From a bacterium (GTDB taxonomy: Bacteria; Sysuimicrobiota; Sysuimicrobiia; Sysuimicrobiales; Segetimicrobiaceae), in NCBI GenBank assembly GCA_035295165.1, contig DATGJN010000062.1:46375-110374 (forward strand): a DNA stretch of 64,000 nucleotides, written 5' to 3'. Numbering within the stretch: the stretch's first letter is position 1; every line of letters begins with the position of its first letter. Below are positions 43,794 through 52,731 of the stretch, piece by piece. The position numbers were made by a program, and so were the translations under genes. The notes below the pieces were generated by a model. It had not been told where the DNA came from, made no database searches, and worked only from the letters and a program-made list of their open reading frames with translations.

Positions 43794-46439
43794 ATGATCG
43801 CCACCTACCGCCTGCAACTCGGGCCGCAGCTCGGGTTCGACGACGCCCGCGCCGCGCTGGCGTATCTCCGCAAGCTCGGCGTCAGCCACCTCTATCTCTC
43901 GCCGATCACCGAGGCACGACCCGGCAGCACACACGGCTACGACGTCGTCGACCACAACCGCATCCGAGAAGAACTCGGCGGCGCGGACGCGTTCTGGGCG
44001 CTGGTCGACGCCGCCCGGGGGGCCGGGCTCGGGATCATCGTGGACTTCGTGCCGAACCACGCGTACACCGGGCCCGAGAACGCCCGCTGGCAGGACGTCC
44101 TCGCACATGGGCCCGACTCGCCCTACGCGTTCCACTTCGACATCGACTGGGAGCCGCTCAAGCCGGAACTGCGCGGCAAGATCCTGCTGCCGTTTCTCGG
44201 GAGTCCGTACGGCGACGCGCTGGACCGCGGCGAGATCGGGCTGGTGTGGGACCACGGCGCGCTCCGGGCGGACTACTTCGGCAACCGATTCGCGCTGGCG
44301 CCCGCGACGTACGCCGACGTGTTGGCCGCGGCCCTGTCTCGGGGTGCGCGCCGGGGGTCGGTCGACGCGCTCGAGGCGGTCGCGGACGAGTTCCGGCGGC
44401 TCGCGACCGGAGACCGCGCCACCTTCGACGCGCTGCGGACCCGGCTCGACGCGCTTCTGACGCCGCCCGACGTGGCCGCGCTACGGGAGGTGCGAGGCGC
44501 CGAGCTGCACGCCATCTTGGAGCGGCAGCACTGGCGGCTCTCGTACTGGCAGACGGCGCCGCACGAGATCAACTACCGCCGGTTCTTCGACGTGAACGAA
44601 CTGATCGGCCTGCGGATGGAGCAACCGGACGTGTTCGCCGAAGCCCACCGGCTGCTGGCGCAACTTCTGACCCACAGGGGGATCGACGGCGTGCGCATCG
44701 ATCACATCGACGGCCTCGTCGATCCCCACGGCTACCTCGAAGCGTTGCGCGCGCTTGGCCCGCGAGGCGTCTGGGTCGAGAAGATCCTCGGCCACGGCGA
44801 GACGCTCCCGGAGGAATGGTCGGTCGACGGCACGGTCGGCTACGACTTCCTGAACGACGTCTTGCAGCTCCTGACGTATCCCGGCGGACGCATCGGACTC
44901 GAGCGGGCGTACCGCCAGTTCACCGGGGTGACGCAGCCCTACGGATCGGTGGTGCGCGAGGCCAAGCGGCTGGTCATGGAGACCTCGCTGGCGGGGGAGT
45001 TGTACCGCCTCGCGTACGTCCTCGACCGGATCTCCGAGGCAGACTATCACACGCGGGACTTCACGCTGGAGGCGCTGCGCGACGCGTTGGCGCAGATCGT
45101 GGCCGTGTTTCCGCGATACCGCACCTACCTGCCGCACGACCGCGACGAGGGGACGGCGGTGATCCGGGAGGCGGCGCAGACTGCGAGGCTGCGGAACCCG
45201 GGGACGGAACCCACGGTGTACGCGTTTGTCGCAAACGTGCTGACCGACCCATCGCTCCCGGAGCGCGGACCGCTGTGGACCGAGTGGCTCGGACGGTTCC
45301 AGCAGTATACCGCTCCGGTCGCCGCGAAGGGCGTGGAGGACACGGCGTTCTACCGCTACCTGCCGTTCGTGGCGCTCAACGAAGTCGGAGGAGACCCCGA
45401 CCGCTTCGGACTGCCCCTGCAAGCGTTCCACGCGCGGGCGCGCTACCGCGCGCTGCGCTATCCGCGGACGCTACTGGCCACGGCCACGCACGATCACAAG
45501 CGCGGCGAAGACACGCGCATGCGGATGATCGCGCTGGCCGAGACACCGGAGACGTGGCGGCGCACCGTCGGGGCGCTGTCGCGCGTGGCTCGCCGCTACC
45601 GGCGCGCGCGCGGCCCGTCCCGCGCCGACGAGTTCCTGTTCTACCAGACGCTCGTCGCCGTGTGGACGGGCGCCGACCGCGCCACGCTCACGGACCGGCT
45701 CTGTGCGTACATGCTCAAGGCCTCGCGCGAAGCCAAACGGCGGACCAGCTGGGTGAGCCCGGACGCCGCCTACGAGGCGGACCTGGAGCAGTTCGTCCGG
45801 GGCATGACGGAGGATCCCCGCGTCGCCCGCGCGATCGAGCCGCTGGCGACGGCGCTGACGCGGATCGGCTTCGCGAACGCCCTGAGCCAGCTCGTGCTGA
45901 AGCTGACGACGCCGGGCGTGCCGGACTTCTACCAGGGCGCGGATCTCCTCGACGGGTCCCTCGTCGACCCCGACAACCGGCGGCCGGTGGACTTCGCGCT
46001 GCGCGCGCGGCTGCTGGAGTCGCTCGAGCCGCGCCTGGCCCGACCGGATCCATCCCAGCTCCGCGGCTGGGTCGAAGCGGCGGATGAACGAGCGAAGCTC
46101 TACGCCACGGCCCGTCTGTTGCGGTTTCGGCGCGGGCACGCCGATCTGTTCGCCGGAAGCTATCGGGCGCTCGAGGCCGCCGGCGATCGAGCCAACCACC
46201 TGATCGCGTTTGCGCGGGAGTCGGGCGACGACGCGCTGCTCGCGCTCGTCCCGCGGTTTCCCGCCACGCTCGAGCGCCTCGGCGGGTGGGCGAACACCCA
46301 CGTGCCGCTTCCGGACACCCTGGCGGCACGGCGTTGGGTCGACGTCCTGACCGGCGAAGCGCACGATCTCGGCGCCGAGGCCATGCCGGCGGTGCCGCCG
46401 GTGATGTGGCGGGTGCTCTACGCCGAAGGGCGTGCCTAA
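43794..46439 (+). CDS. treY: Malto-oligosyltrehalose synthase
   Basis: 881-aa GH13 enzyme that turns the reducing-end alpha-1,4 bond of maltodextrin into alpha,alpha-1,1, making maltooligosyl-trehalose. N-terminal T-Y-R-L-Q-L and L-Y-L-S-P-I-T-E-A-R-P-G-S-T-H-G-Y-D-V are TreY-specific. The active-site strands include G-V-R-I-D-H-I-D-G-L-V-D-P and V-E-K-I-L, and A-K-G-V-E-D-T-A-F-Y-R-Y is also typical. A -10-like TACTAT lies at 43752-43757, about 36 bases before ATG 43794. Its partner treZ lies about 12 kb away on the other strand, which is unusual since the two are often adjacent. Confidence 0.95.
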   Translation: MIATYRLQLGPQLGFDDARAALAYLRKLGVSHLYLSPITEARPGSTHGYDVVDHNRIREELGGADAFWALVDAARGAGLGIIVDFVPNHAYTGPENARWQDVLAHGPDSPYAFHFDIDWEPLKPELRGKILLPFLGSPYGDALDRGEIGLVWDHGALRADYFGNRFALAPATYADVLAAALSRGARRGSVDALEAVADEFRRLATGDRATFDALRTRLDALLTPPDVAALREVRGAELHAILERQHWRLSYWQTAPHEINYRRFFDVNELIGLRMEQPDVFAEAHRLLAQLLTHRGIDGVRIDHIDGLVDPHGYLEALRALGPRGVWVEKILGHGETLPEEWSVDGTVGYDFLNDVLQLLTYPGGRIGLERAYRQFTGVTQPYGSVVREAKRLVMETSLAGELYRLAYVLDRISEADYHTRDFTLEALRDALAQIVAVFPRYRTYLPHDRDEGTAVIREAAQTARLRNPGTEPTVYAFVANVLTDPSLPERGPLWTEWLGRFQQYTAPVAAKGVEDTAFYRYLPFVALNEVGGDPDRFGLPLQAFHARARYRALRYPRTLLATATHDHKRGEDTRMRMIALAETPETWRRTVGALSRVARRYRRARGPSRADEFLFYQTLVAVWTGADRATLTDRLCAYMLKASREAKRRTSWVSPDAAYEADLEQFVRGMTEDPRVARAIEPLATALTRIGFANALSQLVLKLTTPGVPDFYQGADLLDGSLVDPDNRRPVDFALRARLLESLEPRLARPDPSQLRGWVEAADERAKLYATARLLRFRRGHADLFAGSYRALEAAGDRANHLIAFARESGDDALLALVPRFPATLERLGGWANTHVPLPDTLAARRWVDVLTGEAHDLGAEAMPAVPPVMWRVLYAEGRA

Positions 46440-46531
46440 CGCGTCGCGGCACGTGCGAATGCGGCGGCGAGACGGGGCGCCCGGCGCCCCGAGAAGGGAT
46501 CGCGGAGCTCACCGACAATCACAGGAGTGAC

Positions 46532-48679
46532 ATGCACCGCCTCGCCCTCGCGCTCGTCATCCACAATCACCAACCGGTCGGCAACTTCGACCACGTCTTT
46601 GCCAGCGCGACCGATTTGGCGTACGAGCCGATGGTCGCCGCCCTCGAGCGCCACCCTCGGGTCCGACTCGCGCTACACTACACCGGCCCGCTGCTGGACT
46701 GGCTCCGCGCGCACCGCCCCGAGGTGCTGGGCCGCGTACGTGGGCTCGTCGCGCGCGGGCAGGTCGAAGTGCTGACCGGCGGGTACTACGAACCGGTCCT
46801 CGCGATCATCCCCGACGCCGACAAACGCGGACAGATCGAGAAACTCACGCGCGCGGTCGCCGAGGAGTTTGGGGGCGCATCCGAAGGCCTTTGGCTCGCC
46901 GAACGAATTTGGGAGCCGCACCTCGCTCGGCCGATCGGCGAGGCGGGCCCCCGCTACACGATCGTGGACGACACGCACTTCCACGCGGTGGGGCTCGAGG
47001 ACGCGCAGCTCCTCGGCTACTACATCACCGAGGAGGAAGGCGTCCCGCTGGCCCTGTTCGCGAGCCTCCGACGGCTGCGCTACCTGATCCCCTGGGCGGA
47101 CCCCGCGGACGTCATCGCCTATCTCCGTACGCTCGCTGAAACCGACGTCAGGCCGGAGGGGCGCGACGCTCCCCTCGATCTGGCGTTGATGGGCGACGAC
47201 GGCGAGAAGTTCGGGTTGTGGCCGACGACGCATGCGCTGTGTTGGGAGCGCGGATGGGTCGAGCGATTCCTCGACGCGCTGGAAGCGACGCCGTGGCTCG
47301 ATCTGGTCGCGCCGGCCGAGTACCTGCGTACGCGACCGGCGGCGGGCCGGATCTATCTTCCCACCGGCACGTACGACGAGATGGCGGGGTGGGCGCTCGG
47401 CCCGGTCTCCGCCGGCCGCTTTGCGCTCCTGAGAAACGAGCTCGACGGGGCCGGGCGCGCGGAACTGACAGGGTTCGTCCGCGGAGGCTTCTGGCGACAC
47501 TTCCTCGTGAAATACGGGGAGGTCAACACCATGCACCACCTCGGCCTCCGCGCCGGCCGGAAGATCCACACGATGCCCGCGGGAGACACACGCGCCCGCG
47601 CGCTCGACGAACTGTGGGCCGGGGAGTGTAACTGCCCATATTGGCACGGCGTCTTCGGCGGCGTCTACCTGCCGCACATCCGCGGCGCGGCGTTCGGTCA
47701 TCTCATCGCGGCCGAGGCCATCGCCGACCGCGCGGCGCGCCCGGGGCGCTACACCGAGGGCGAAGCCGAGGATCTGGACGGAGACGGCCGTCACGACGTT
47801 CGCCTGGCCACCGATCTAGTGGTGTGCACGGTCAGTCCCGGACGGGGCGGAAGCGTCATCGAGTGGGACGACCGGCCGGCGCGGCGTCACCTCGGCAACG
47901 TCATGACGCGCCGGCCGGAAGCATACCATGAGGATCTCCGCCGGGCCGCCGAACAGGCGCCGACCGACTCGCGGTCCGAAGGCGCCCACGCGCCACGTGA
48001 CGCCTCGGAACTCCGCCCCACCGCGCCCGGCCTCTCCCAATGGCTGATATACGACCGGGTGCAGCGGCCGACGTTGCGCATGCACCTCTGGTCCCCTGCG
48101 GCGACGACCGACCAGGTGGGGCGGGACGAACAAGACGAGCTCGGCGGCTTCGCGTGGGGCGAGTACGCCTGGCGCCTGGAACGGGGCCCGGACGCGGTCC
48201 GCCTCGTGCTGACGCGCGCTGCGTCGCTCCCTGGGGGCGAGGCCGCCGTGGAACGCACGCTTGAGATCGCGGCGGGACAACGTGCGCTCCTGCACACGAT
48301 CGGCGTGCGGTGGACGGGGGACGCGCCGCTCGACGCCGTCGTGGCCGAAGAGTGGGACCTCGGCATCTTTGGCGCGCCGGAAGAGGTCGCACTCGACGAT
48401 GCCGGCACTCCTCGGTCGCTCTACCTACCGGCGGCTCTCTCCGCGCGCGACCTGGTGCGGATCTCGGAAGGCCACTCCGGCCTTTCGATCACCCTTCGCC
48501 CGTCCGCGCCCGCCGCGGTGTGGACGCTGCCGCTCTTCACGATCAGCAACTCGGAGGGTGGCTTCGAGAAGAACTTCCAGGGCGTCGCGCTGCACCTGCG
48601 CTGGGCGCTCTCGCTCCTCCCCGGACGGACGTGGACGCAGACGACGCGGGCGGAGGTCGCGGGCGCCGACCACGCGTGA
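46532..48679 (+). CDS. GH57 4-alpha-glucanotransferase/alpha-amylase
   Basis: 715 aa. The GH57 barrel starts with L-V-I-H-N-H-Q-P-V-G-N-F. The nucleophile is Glu124 in W-L-A-E-R-I-W-E-P and the acid Asp is about 222 in M-G-D-D-G-E-K-F-G, as in Thermococcus 4-alpha-glucanotransferase. Two C-terminal beta domains (DUF1925/DUF1926 type, about 320-715) match that family's full length. It moves or trims alpha-1,4-glucan chains, which would suit the GlgE and TreY/TreZ enzymes here. CAGGAG precedes ATG 46532; it is 92 bp after treY. Confidence 0.92.
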   Translation: MHRLALALVIHNHQPVGNFDHVFASATDLAYEPMVAALERHPRVRLALHYTGPLLDWLRAHRPEVLGRVRGLVARGQVEVLTGGYYEPVLAIIPDADKRGQIEKLTRAVAEEFGGASEGLWLAERIWEPHLARPIGEAGPRYTIVDDTHFHAVGLEDAQLLGYYITEEEGVPLALFASLRRLRYLIPWADPADVIAYLRTLAETDVRPEGRDAPLDLALMGDDGEKFGLWPTTHALCWERGWVERFLDALEATPWLDLVAPAEYLRTRPAAGRIYLPTGTYDEMAGWALGPVSAGRFALLRNELDGAGRAELTGFVRGGFWRHFLVKYGEVNTMHHLGLRAGRKIHTMPAGDTRARALDELWAGECNCPYWHGVFGGVYLPHIRGAAFGHLIAAEAIADRAARPGRYTEGEAEDLDGDGRHDVRLATDLVVCTVSPGRGGSVIEWDDRPARRHLGNVMTRRPEAYHEDLRRAAEQAPTDSRSEGAHAPRDASELRPTAPGLSQWLIYDRVQRPTLRMHLWSPAATTDQVGRDEQDELGGFAWGEYAWRLERGPDAVRLVLTRAASLPGGEAAVERTLEIAAGQRALLHTIGVRWTGDAPLDAVVAEEWDLGIFGAPEEVALDDAGTPRSLYLPAALSARDLVRISEGHSGLSITLRPSAPAAVWTLPLFTISNSEGGFEKNFQGVALHLRWALSLLPGRTWTQTTRAEVAGADHA

Positions 48680-48804
48680 GCCGATTGGCCGTGCGCCCCG
48701 GCAGTCGAGGAACGACACTGCCGCGCGCCGAATCAGCGCGTGGTGATGCGGCGCGGGCGACGTCCACTCCGACGCCGATCTCGGCCGCGTGGAAGGGAGT
48801 ACCG

Positions 48805-49986
48805 ATGAACCCCCCGGAAACACGTAACGCCCCCGACCGCGAGGACGCGGTCGCCCGCCTCCTGACGGCGTGGCGAGGCGAGATCCAGGCACGGCAAGCG
48901 TACGAAGCCCTTGCGGCACGCGAACGGGATCCGAAGCGCGCCGAGGTCCTCCGGCGCATGGCGGAGGCCGAGGGCGGTCACCGCGCCCGCCTCGAGACCC
49001 GTCTCCGAGAATTGGGCGCTGCGATACCCGACGCCGCAAGCGTGTACCTCCCCTTCTGGACCCGTCTGCAGATCAAGTTCGCGCCGGTGGAGAAGGTGCT
49101 CGCGTGGCGGGAGTCCCTGGAGAACGAAGAGGTGGACGGTGTGTACGGCCGGCCCACGGGCGATGGTGCGACGGACGAGCTGTTGACGCAACTGCGGAAA
49201 GAGGAGCGCTCCCACGCGCTGGCCGATGAGGAGATGCGATCGGGAGCGCCGGCGCAGGTCGGCGCGGAGACGCCGGAGGGCCGCCTCAGGCGTATTCTGG
49301 GCCGGGAGCGCTGGCACCAGGCGGGGTCCAGTTGGATCTCGGGAGCGGTCTACGGCGCGAACGACGGGCTCGGCGCCGTCTTCGGGATCGTCGCCGGCGT
49401 GTCCGGCGCCACGGGAGGCTCGAGCTTCGTCCTCACCGCAGGCCTCGCCGGTGCGATTGCCTCGGCGCTCTCGATGGCCGTCGGTGCGTTTCTCGCCGAG
49501 CGGTCGACGGCGGAAGTCGCGGCCGCCAGCATCGAGGGCGAGCGGAAAGAAGTGACCGAACACCCTGAGGAGGAACAGGAAGAACTATCGCTCTTCTATC
49601 AGCTCAAGGGGCTCGACAAGGTCCAGGCGGACGAATTGGCGACGCGACTCAGCGGGAACGCCGAGGCGATGTTACAGGCGCTCGTGAGCGAGGAACTGGG
49701 CGGCGTGAACACCGGGGGCAATCCGTTCCAGGCGGGGATCGCCGCGGGCATCAGCACCGGGGTCGGCGCGTTCATTCCGGTGCTGCCGTTCTTCTGGCTC
49801 GGCGGCACCGCGGGGGTAATCTGGGCCGCCGTCGTGTCCCTGGTCGCCCATTTTCTCGTCGGGGCGGCCAAGTCGCTCTTCACGCTGCGCAGTTGGTGGG
49901 CGTCGGGGCTGGAGATGACCGTCGCCGGCATCATCGTCGGTGGTGCCACCTACCTGCTCGGCGTCCTGTTCCGGGTGTCCACCTAG
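48805..49986 (+). CDS. Ferritin-like domain fused to VIT1/CCC1 membrane transporter
   Basis: 393 aa. The N-terminal 150 residues are a ferritin-like four-helix bundle with two ExxH-type diiron motifs (E-G-G-H and E-R-S-H) and matching Glu on the paired helices. The C-terminal part is VIT1/CCC1: S-G-A-V-Y-G-A-N-D-G-L-G-A-V-F-G-I-V-A-G-V followed by A-L-S-M-A-V-G-A-F and a total of about five helices. Fusions of this kind (MbfA-like) export or store iron/manganese under oxidative stress. AAGGGAG precedes ATG 48805. It follows the GH57 gene by 125 bp with no shared function evident. Confidence 0.9.
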   Translation: MNPPETRNAPDREDAVARLLTAWRGEIQARQAYEALAARERDPKRAEVLRRMAEAEGGHRARLETRLRELGAAIPDAASVYLPFWTRLQIKFAPVEKVLAWRESLENEEVDGVYGRPTGDGATDELLTQLRKEERSHALADEEMRSGAPAQVGAETPEGRLRRILGRERWHQAGSSWISGAVYGANDGLGAVFGIVAGVSGATGGSSFVLTAGLAGAIASALSMAVGAFLAERSTAEVAAASIEGERKEVTEHPEEEQEELSLFYQLKGLDKVQADELATRLSGNAEAMLQALVSEELGGVNTGGNPFQAGIAAGISTGVGAFIPVLPFFWLGGTAGVIWAAVVSLVAHFLVGAAKSLFTLRSWWASGLEMTVAGIIVGGATYLLGVLFRVST

Positions 49987-50070
49987 CGCACGCGTTGCGG
50001 CGCCCTCGGGGCATTACCCGCGCTACCGCGCGGCCCGATCGTACGGCTCGCCCCGGGTGTCGGCGCGCCG

Positions 50071-50976
50071 CTATGGAACCCGGACGTCCATCGACGCGAG
50101 CGGCGCGTAACGGTGGGGCCGCCGGAACGCGTTGCCCCACACTTCCCGGGCGCGGTATGTCCGCAGGACGTCGAGGTCAAAGCGCGCCAAGTAGATCCCT
50201 TCCTCCTCCCCCGCGGCGGCGACGCACATGTCTCGCGATCGTCCCTCATCGGTGAAGGCGATCCCGTCGAACGCAACGGAGCGGCCGTTCTGCTGCGGCG
50301 CAGGGTAGTTCGCGAGCGCCACGCCCATCATGTTTTCGAACGCGCGGGCGCCCAGCTGCGACAGACGGTTCGCCTCCATTTCGCAGGCGTTGGGGACGAG
50401 CACGAGCTCGGCACCCTTGAGCATCAGGATGCGGGCGCTCTCGGGAAACTCTCTATCGAAACAGATCATCGCCCCGACGTCGACCGTGTCGTGTGCGGTT
50501 CGCAGGGGCGCAACGTAGAAGTCCTCGCCGGGCGTACACGCCGCCTCCATGTCGAAGTCGCACGTGTGCACCTTCGCGTACGTGAACGCGATCTCACCCC
50601 GCCGGTCGATAAGCGACACGGTGTTCCGCGGCGCGCCGCCGGGCCAGCGCTCCAGGTACGTGACGGCGATGGCCATGTCGAGCTCCGCCGCGAGCCGCTG
50701 GAAGTGCGTGACGAAAGGATCGCTCCTCCCGACCGCCTGCGCCTGCCAGCGAACGCGCGCCGCGCGCTCGACGGGCTTCTCGCGGCCAACGGCCGCGAGC
50801 AAGTTCGGGCATCCCGCGTACGCCGTGTAGCCGATGTTCCACATCTCGGGGAACAGCGCAATATCCGCCCCCAAAGCCTTGGCCTTGCGGCACCACGCGT
50901 CCCCTGTCCGCCGATTGGCCTCCTGGTCCGCTGCGTGAGCGGAGATCTGGAGCAGGGCCACCTGCAGCATCTGCAC
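50071..50976 (-). CDS. Nitrilase-superfamily carbon-nitrogen hydrolase
   Basis: 301 aa. The catalytic triad is visible: Glu44 (F-P-E-M-W), Lys135 (Y-A-K-V-H) and Cys172 (M-I-C-F-D-R-E-F-P-E-S). The fold and length fit N-carbamoyl amino-acid hydrolases/aliphatic amidases, and the F-D-R-E-F-P-E tail after the Cys is typical of the carbamoylase branch. That would complement the hydantoinase at 26619, whose product is an N-carbamoyl amino acid, although the two are 23 kb apart. Start ATG 50976; ATG 50970 is also possible. It is convergent with the ferritin-VIT gene. Confidence 0.9.
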   Translation of the reverse strand: MQMLQVALLQISAHAADQEANRRTGDAWCRKAKALGADIALFPEMWNIGYTAYAGCPNLLAAVGREKPVERAARVRWQAQAVGRSDPFVTHFQRLAAELDMAIAVTYLERWPGGAPRNTVSLIDRRGEIAFTYAKVHTCDFDMEAACTPGEDFYVAPLRTAHDTVDVGAMICFDREFPESARILMLKGAELVLVPNACEMEANRLSQLGARAFENMMGVALANYPAPQQNGRSVAFDGIAFTDEGRSRDMCVAAAGEEEGIYLARFDLDVLRTYRAREVWGNAFRRPHRYAPLASMDVRVP

Positions 50977-51125
50977 CCTCCCGGGACGACGACGTCACGC
51001 CTGGGCGCGCGCGCCCAACGCGCGTGTCTTTTTAGTATCCGGCCGAGATGTCGTGAGATGACCCGTCGTCAACGCGCGGCGGCAACGCCGAGCATGGCGT
51101 GCGGCGGCCCAGCGGGCCCTTCCTC

Positions 51126-51154
51126 TTGACGGGCGAACCCGGTCCTGGTAACGT
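51126..51154 (+). promoter_or_regulatory. Vegetative promoter of the aspS T-box leader
   Basis: TTGACG (51126-51131), a 17-base spacer, and TAACGT (51149-51154) with an extended -10 TGG just before it. It is the best sigma-70-type promoter in the window, with the predicted start near 51161, at the base of the T-box. Confidence 0.75.
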
Positions 51155-51160
51155 GCAGTC

Positions 51161-51410
51161 CAAGCGATGACGGAGACGAGTCGCGCGAGACACCGGAGTC
51201 GAGAGAGCCGCTGACGGTGTGAGAGCGGTCTCCGGAACGCGTGAAGACCCTCCATCAGCTCCGGGGAAGAACGGTCATCCGGCCCAGTAGGCCTCGACGG
51301 CGCTCCGCCGTTACCGGAGTCGAAGGTCGCTTCGCCCACCTCGCGGAGCGGCGAAGTGCGGTGGCACCACGACGGCCCCCCGTCCGGACAGGCGGGGGAC
51401 TTTTTATTGT
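51161..51410 (+). ncRNA. T-box leader, aspartate-specific (GAC specifier)
   Basis: The leader before aspS shows T-box landmarks in order. These are a Stem I start (GATGACGGAG, pairing with CTCCATC), the conserved GAGAGAGCCG and CGGTGTGAGAGCGG apical segment, and a G-A-A just before the specifier GAC at 51246-51248, an Asp codon. The T-box motif GTGGCACCACGA (51361-51372) holds TGGC at 51362-51365, which can pair with the GCCA 3' end of a tRNA with discriminator G, as tRNA-Asp has. An intrinsic terminator follows. Uncharged tRNA-Asp binding should switch on aspS. Confidence 0.85.
51376..51405 (+). terminator. Regulated intrinsic terminator of the aspS T-box
   Basis: C-rich 5' arm (CCCCCG, 51377-51382) pairs with CGGGGG (51393-51398), with two extra C-G pairs inside (51384-51385 with 51391-51392), followed by TTTTT at 51401-51405. 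The 5' arm overlaps the antiterminator, as expected for a T-box switch. It is the only hairpin in the window with a real T tract. Confidence 0.85.
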
Positions 51411-51422
51411 CGGGGTGCCGCC

Positions 51423-52724
51423 GTGACGCGCATCTGGACCACCCAGCTTCACGAACACATCGGTCGCCGTGTACGCCTGGCCGGCTGGCTTCATCACTGG
51501 CGACCGCTCGGCCAGATCGCCTTCCTCATCCTGAGGGACGGCAAAGGCCTGGCCCAGGCGGTCGTCCAGGATCCGGAGCTCACCGCCAGACTCGACGGCG
51601 TCCAGCGCGAGTCGGTGCTCACGATCGACGGGGTAGTGCGGGAGAGCCCGCAGGCGCCCGGAGGTGTTGAGGTCCATGAGCCATCCGTCGATGTCGTCGC
51701 GGCGGCGGCCGGCGGGCCTCCCCTCGACCTGAGCCGCCCGACCGTCAACGCGGGCCTGCCCTTGATCCTCGATCATGCCCCCGTCGCCCTCCGGCATCCG
51801 CGCCTGCGCGCGCCGTTCGAAATCGCCGCGGCGTCGATGGCGGGGTTCCGGGCGGTCCTGCGATCCGCGGGCTTCGTCGAGATCCAGACGCCGAAGATCG
51901 TCGGCACGGCGACGGAGAGTGGCGCCAGCGTGTTCTCCATCGACTATTTCGGCCGGCGCGCGTACCTGGCGCAGAGCCCGCAGCTGTACAAACAGATCAT
52001 GGTCGGCGTATTCGAGCGCGTCTTCGAGATCGGACCGGTCTTCCGCGCGGAGCCCCACGACACCCCGCGCCATCTCAACGAGTACGTGTCGATGGACGCG
52101 GAGACGGGATTCATCGACGACCACACCACGGTGATGAGCGTGCTCACCCAGGTGCTTGCGGGAATGGTGGACGCCATCCGGGGGGATGCCGCCGATGCGT
52201 TGACCCGGCTCGGTGTCCGCCTGCCGGACGTTCCCGCGGCGATCCCCACGCTGCACTTCACCGAAGCCCTCGCGCTCATCGCGCGGGAGACAGGGGCCGG
52301 TGCGCTGCACGAGTCAGACCTCACGCCTCAACACGAGCGATGGCTCGGACGCTGGGCGCAGACGGTGCACCACTCCGACTACCTCTTCGTCACGGGGTAC
52401 CCGATGGCCAAGCGTCCCTTCTACACCCATCCGGACCCTGCCCGCCCCGAGTACGCCAACGGATTCGATCTCCTGTTCCGGGGGACCGAACTCGTGACGG
52501 GCGGGCAACGCCTCCACCGCTACGAGGACTACGTGTCCGCCTTGAGCGGGCGCGGCCTGTCGCCCGAGCCGCTGGCGGGATACCTCGAGGCGTTCAGGTA
52601 CGGGATGCCGCCGCACGGCGGCTTCGCCATAGGGCTCGAGCGGTGGGTGGCCAGCCTGGTCGGTGCGTCCAACATCCGCGAGGTGACGCTGTTCCCGCGC
52701 GACCAGCAGCGGGTCAGCCCTTAA
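51423..52724 (+). CDS. aspS: Aspartyl-tRNA synthetase, archaeal-type (AspRS2-like)
   Basis: 433 aa, much shorter than the usual bacterial AspRS (about 590 aa) because the bacterial insertion domain is absent. An N-terminal OB-fold anticodon-binding domain (I-G-R-R-V-R-L-A-G-W-L-H-H-W-R) is followed by class II motif 1 (G-F-V-E-I-Q-T-P-K), motif 2 (F-E-I-G-P-V-F-R-A-E) and motif 3 (G-F-A-I-G-L-E-R-W). Archaeal-type AspRS in bacteria is often non-discriminating, charging tRNA-Asn too, with GatCAB completing Asn-tRNA. Discrimination cannot be decided here. GTG 51423 follows the T-box terminator closely. The T-box reads Asp. Confidence 0.9.
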   Translation: MTRIWTTQLHEHIGRRVRLAGWLHHWRPLGQIAFLILRDGKGLAQAVVQDPELTARLDGVQRESVLTIDGVVRESPQAPGGVEVHEPSVDVVAAAAGGPPLDLSRPTVNAGLPLILDHAPVALRHPRLRAPFEIAAASMAGFRAVLRSAGFVEIQTPKIVGTATESGASVFSIDYFGRRAYLAQSPQLYKQIMVGVFERVFEIGPVFRAEPHDTPRHLNEYVSMDAETGFIDDHTTVMSVLTQVLAGMVDAIRGDAADALTRLGVRLPDVPAAIPTLHFTEALALIARETGAGALHESDLTPQHERWLGRWAQTVHHSDYLFVTGYPMAKRPFYTHPDPARPEYANGFDLLFRGTELVTGGQRLHRYEDYVSALSGRGLSPEPLAGYLEAFRYGMPPHGGFAIGLERWVASLVGASNIREVTLFPRDQQRVSP

Positions 52725-52731
52725 GATCCGG

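Noticed and set aside
49987..50070. Possible terminator between the convergent ferritin-VIT and nitrilase genes
   Set aside because: Only broken GC-rich complementarity could be found, with no uninterrupted stem of useful length.
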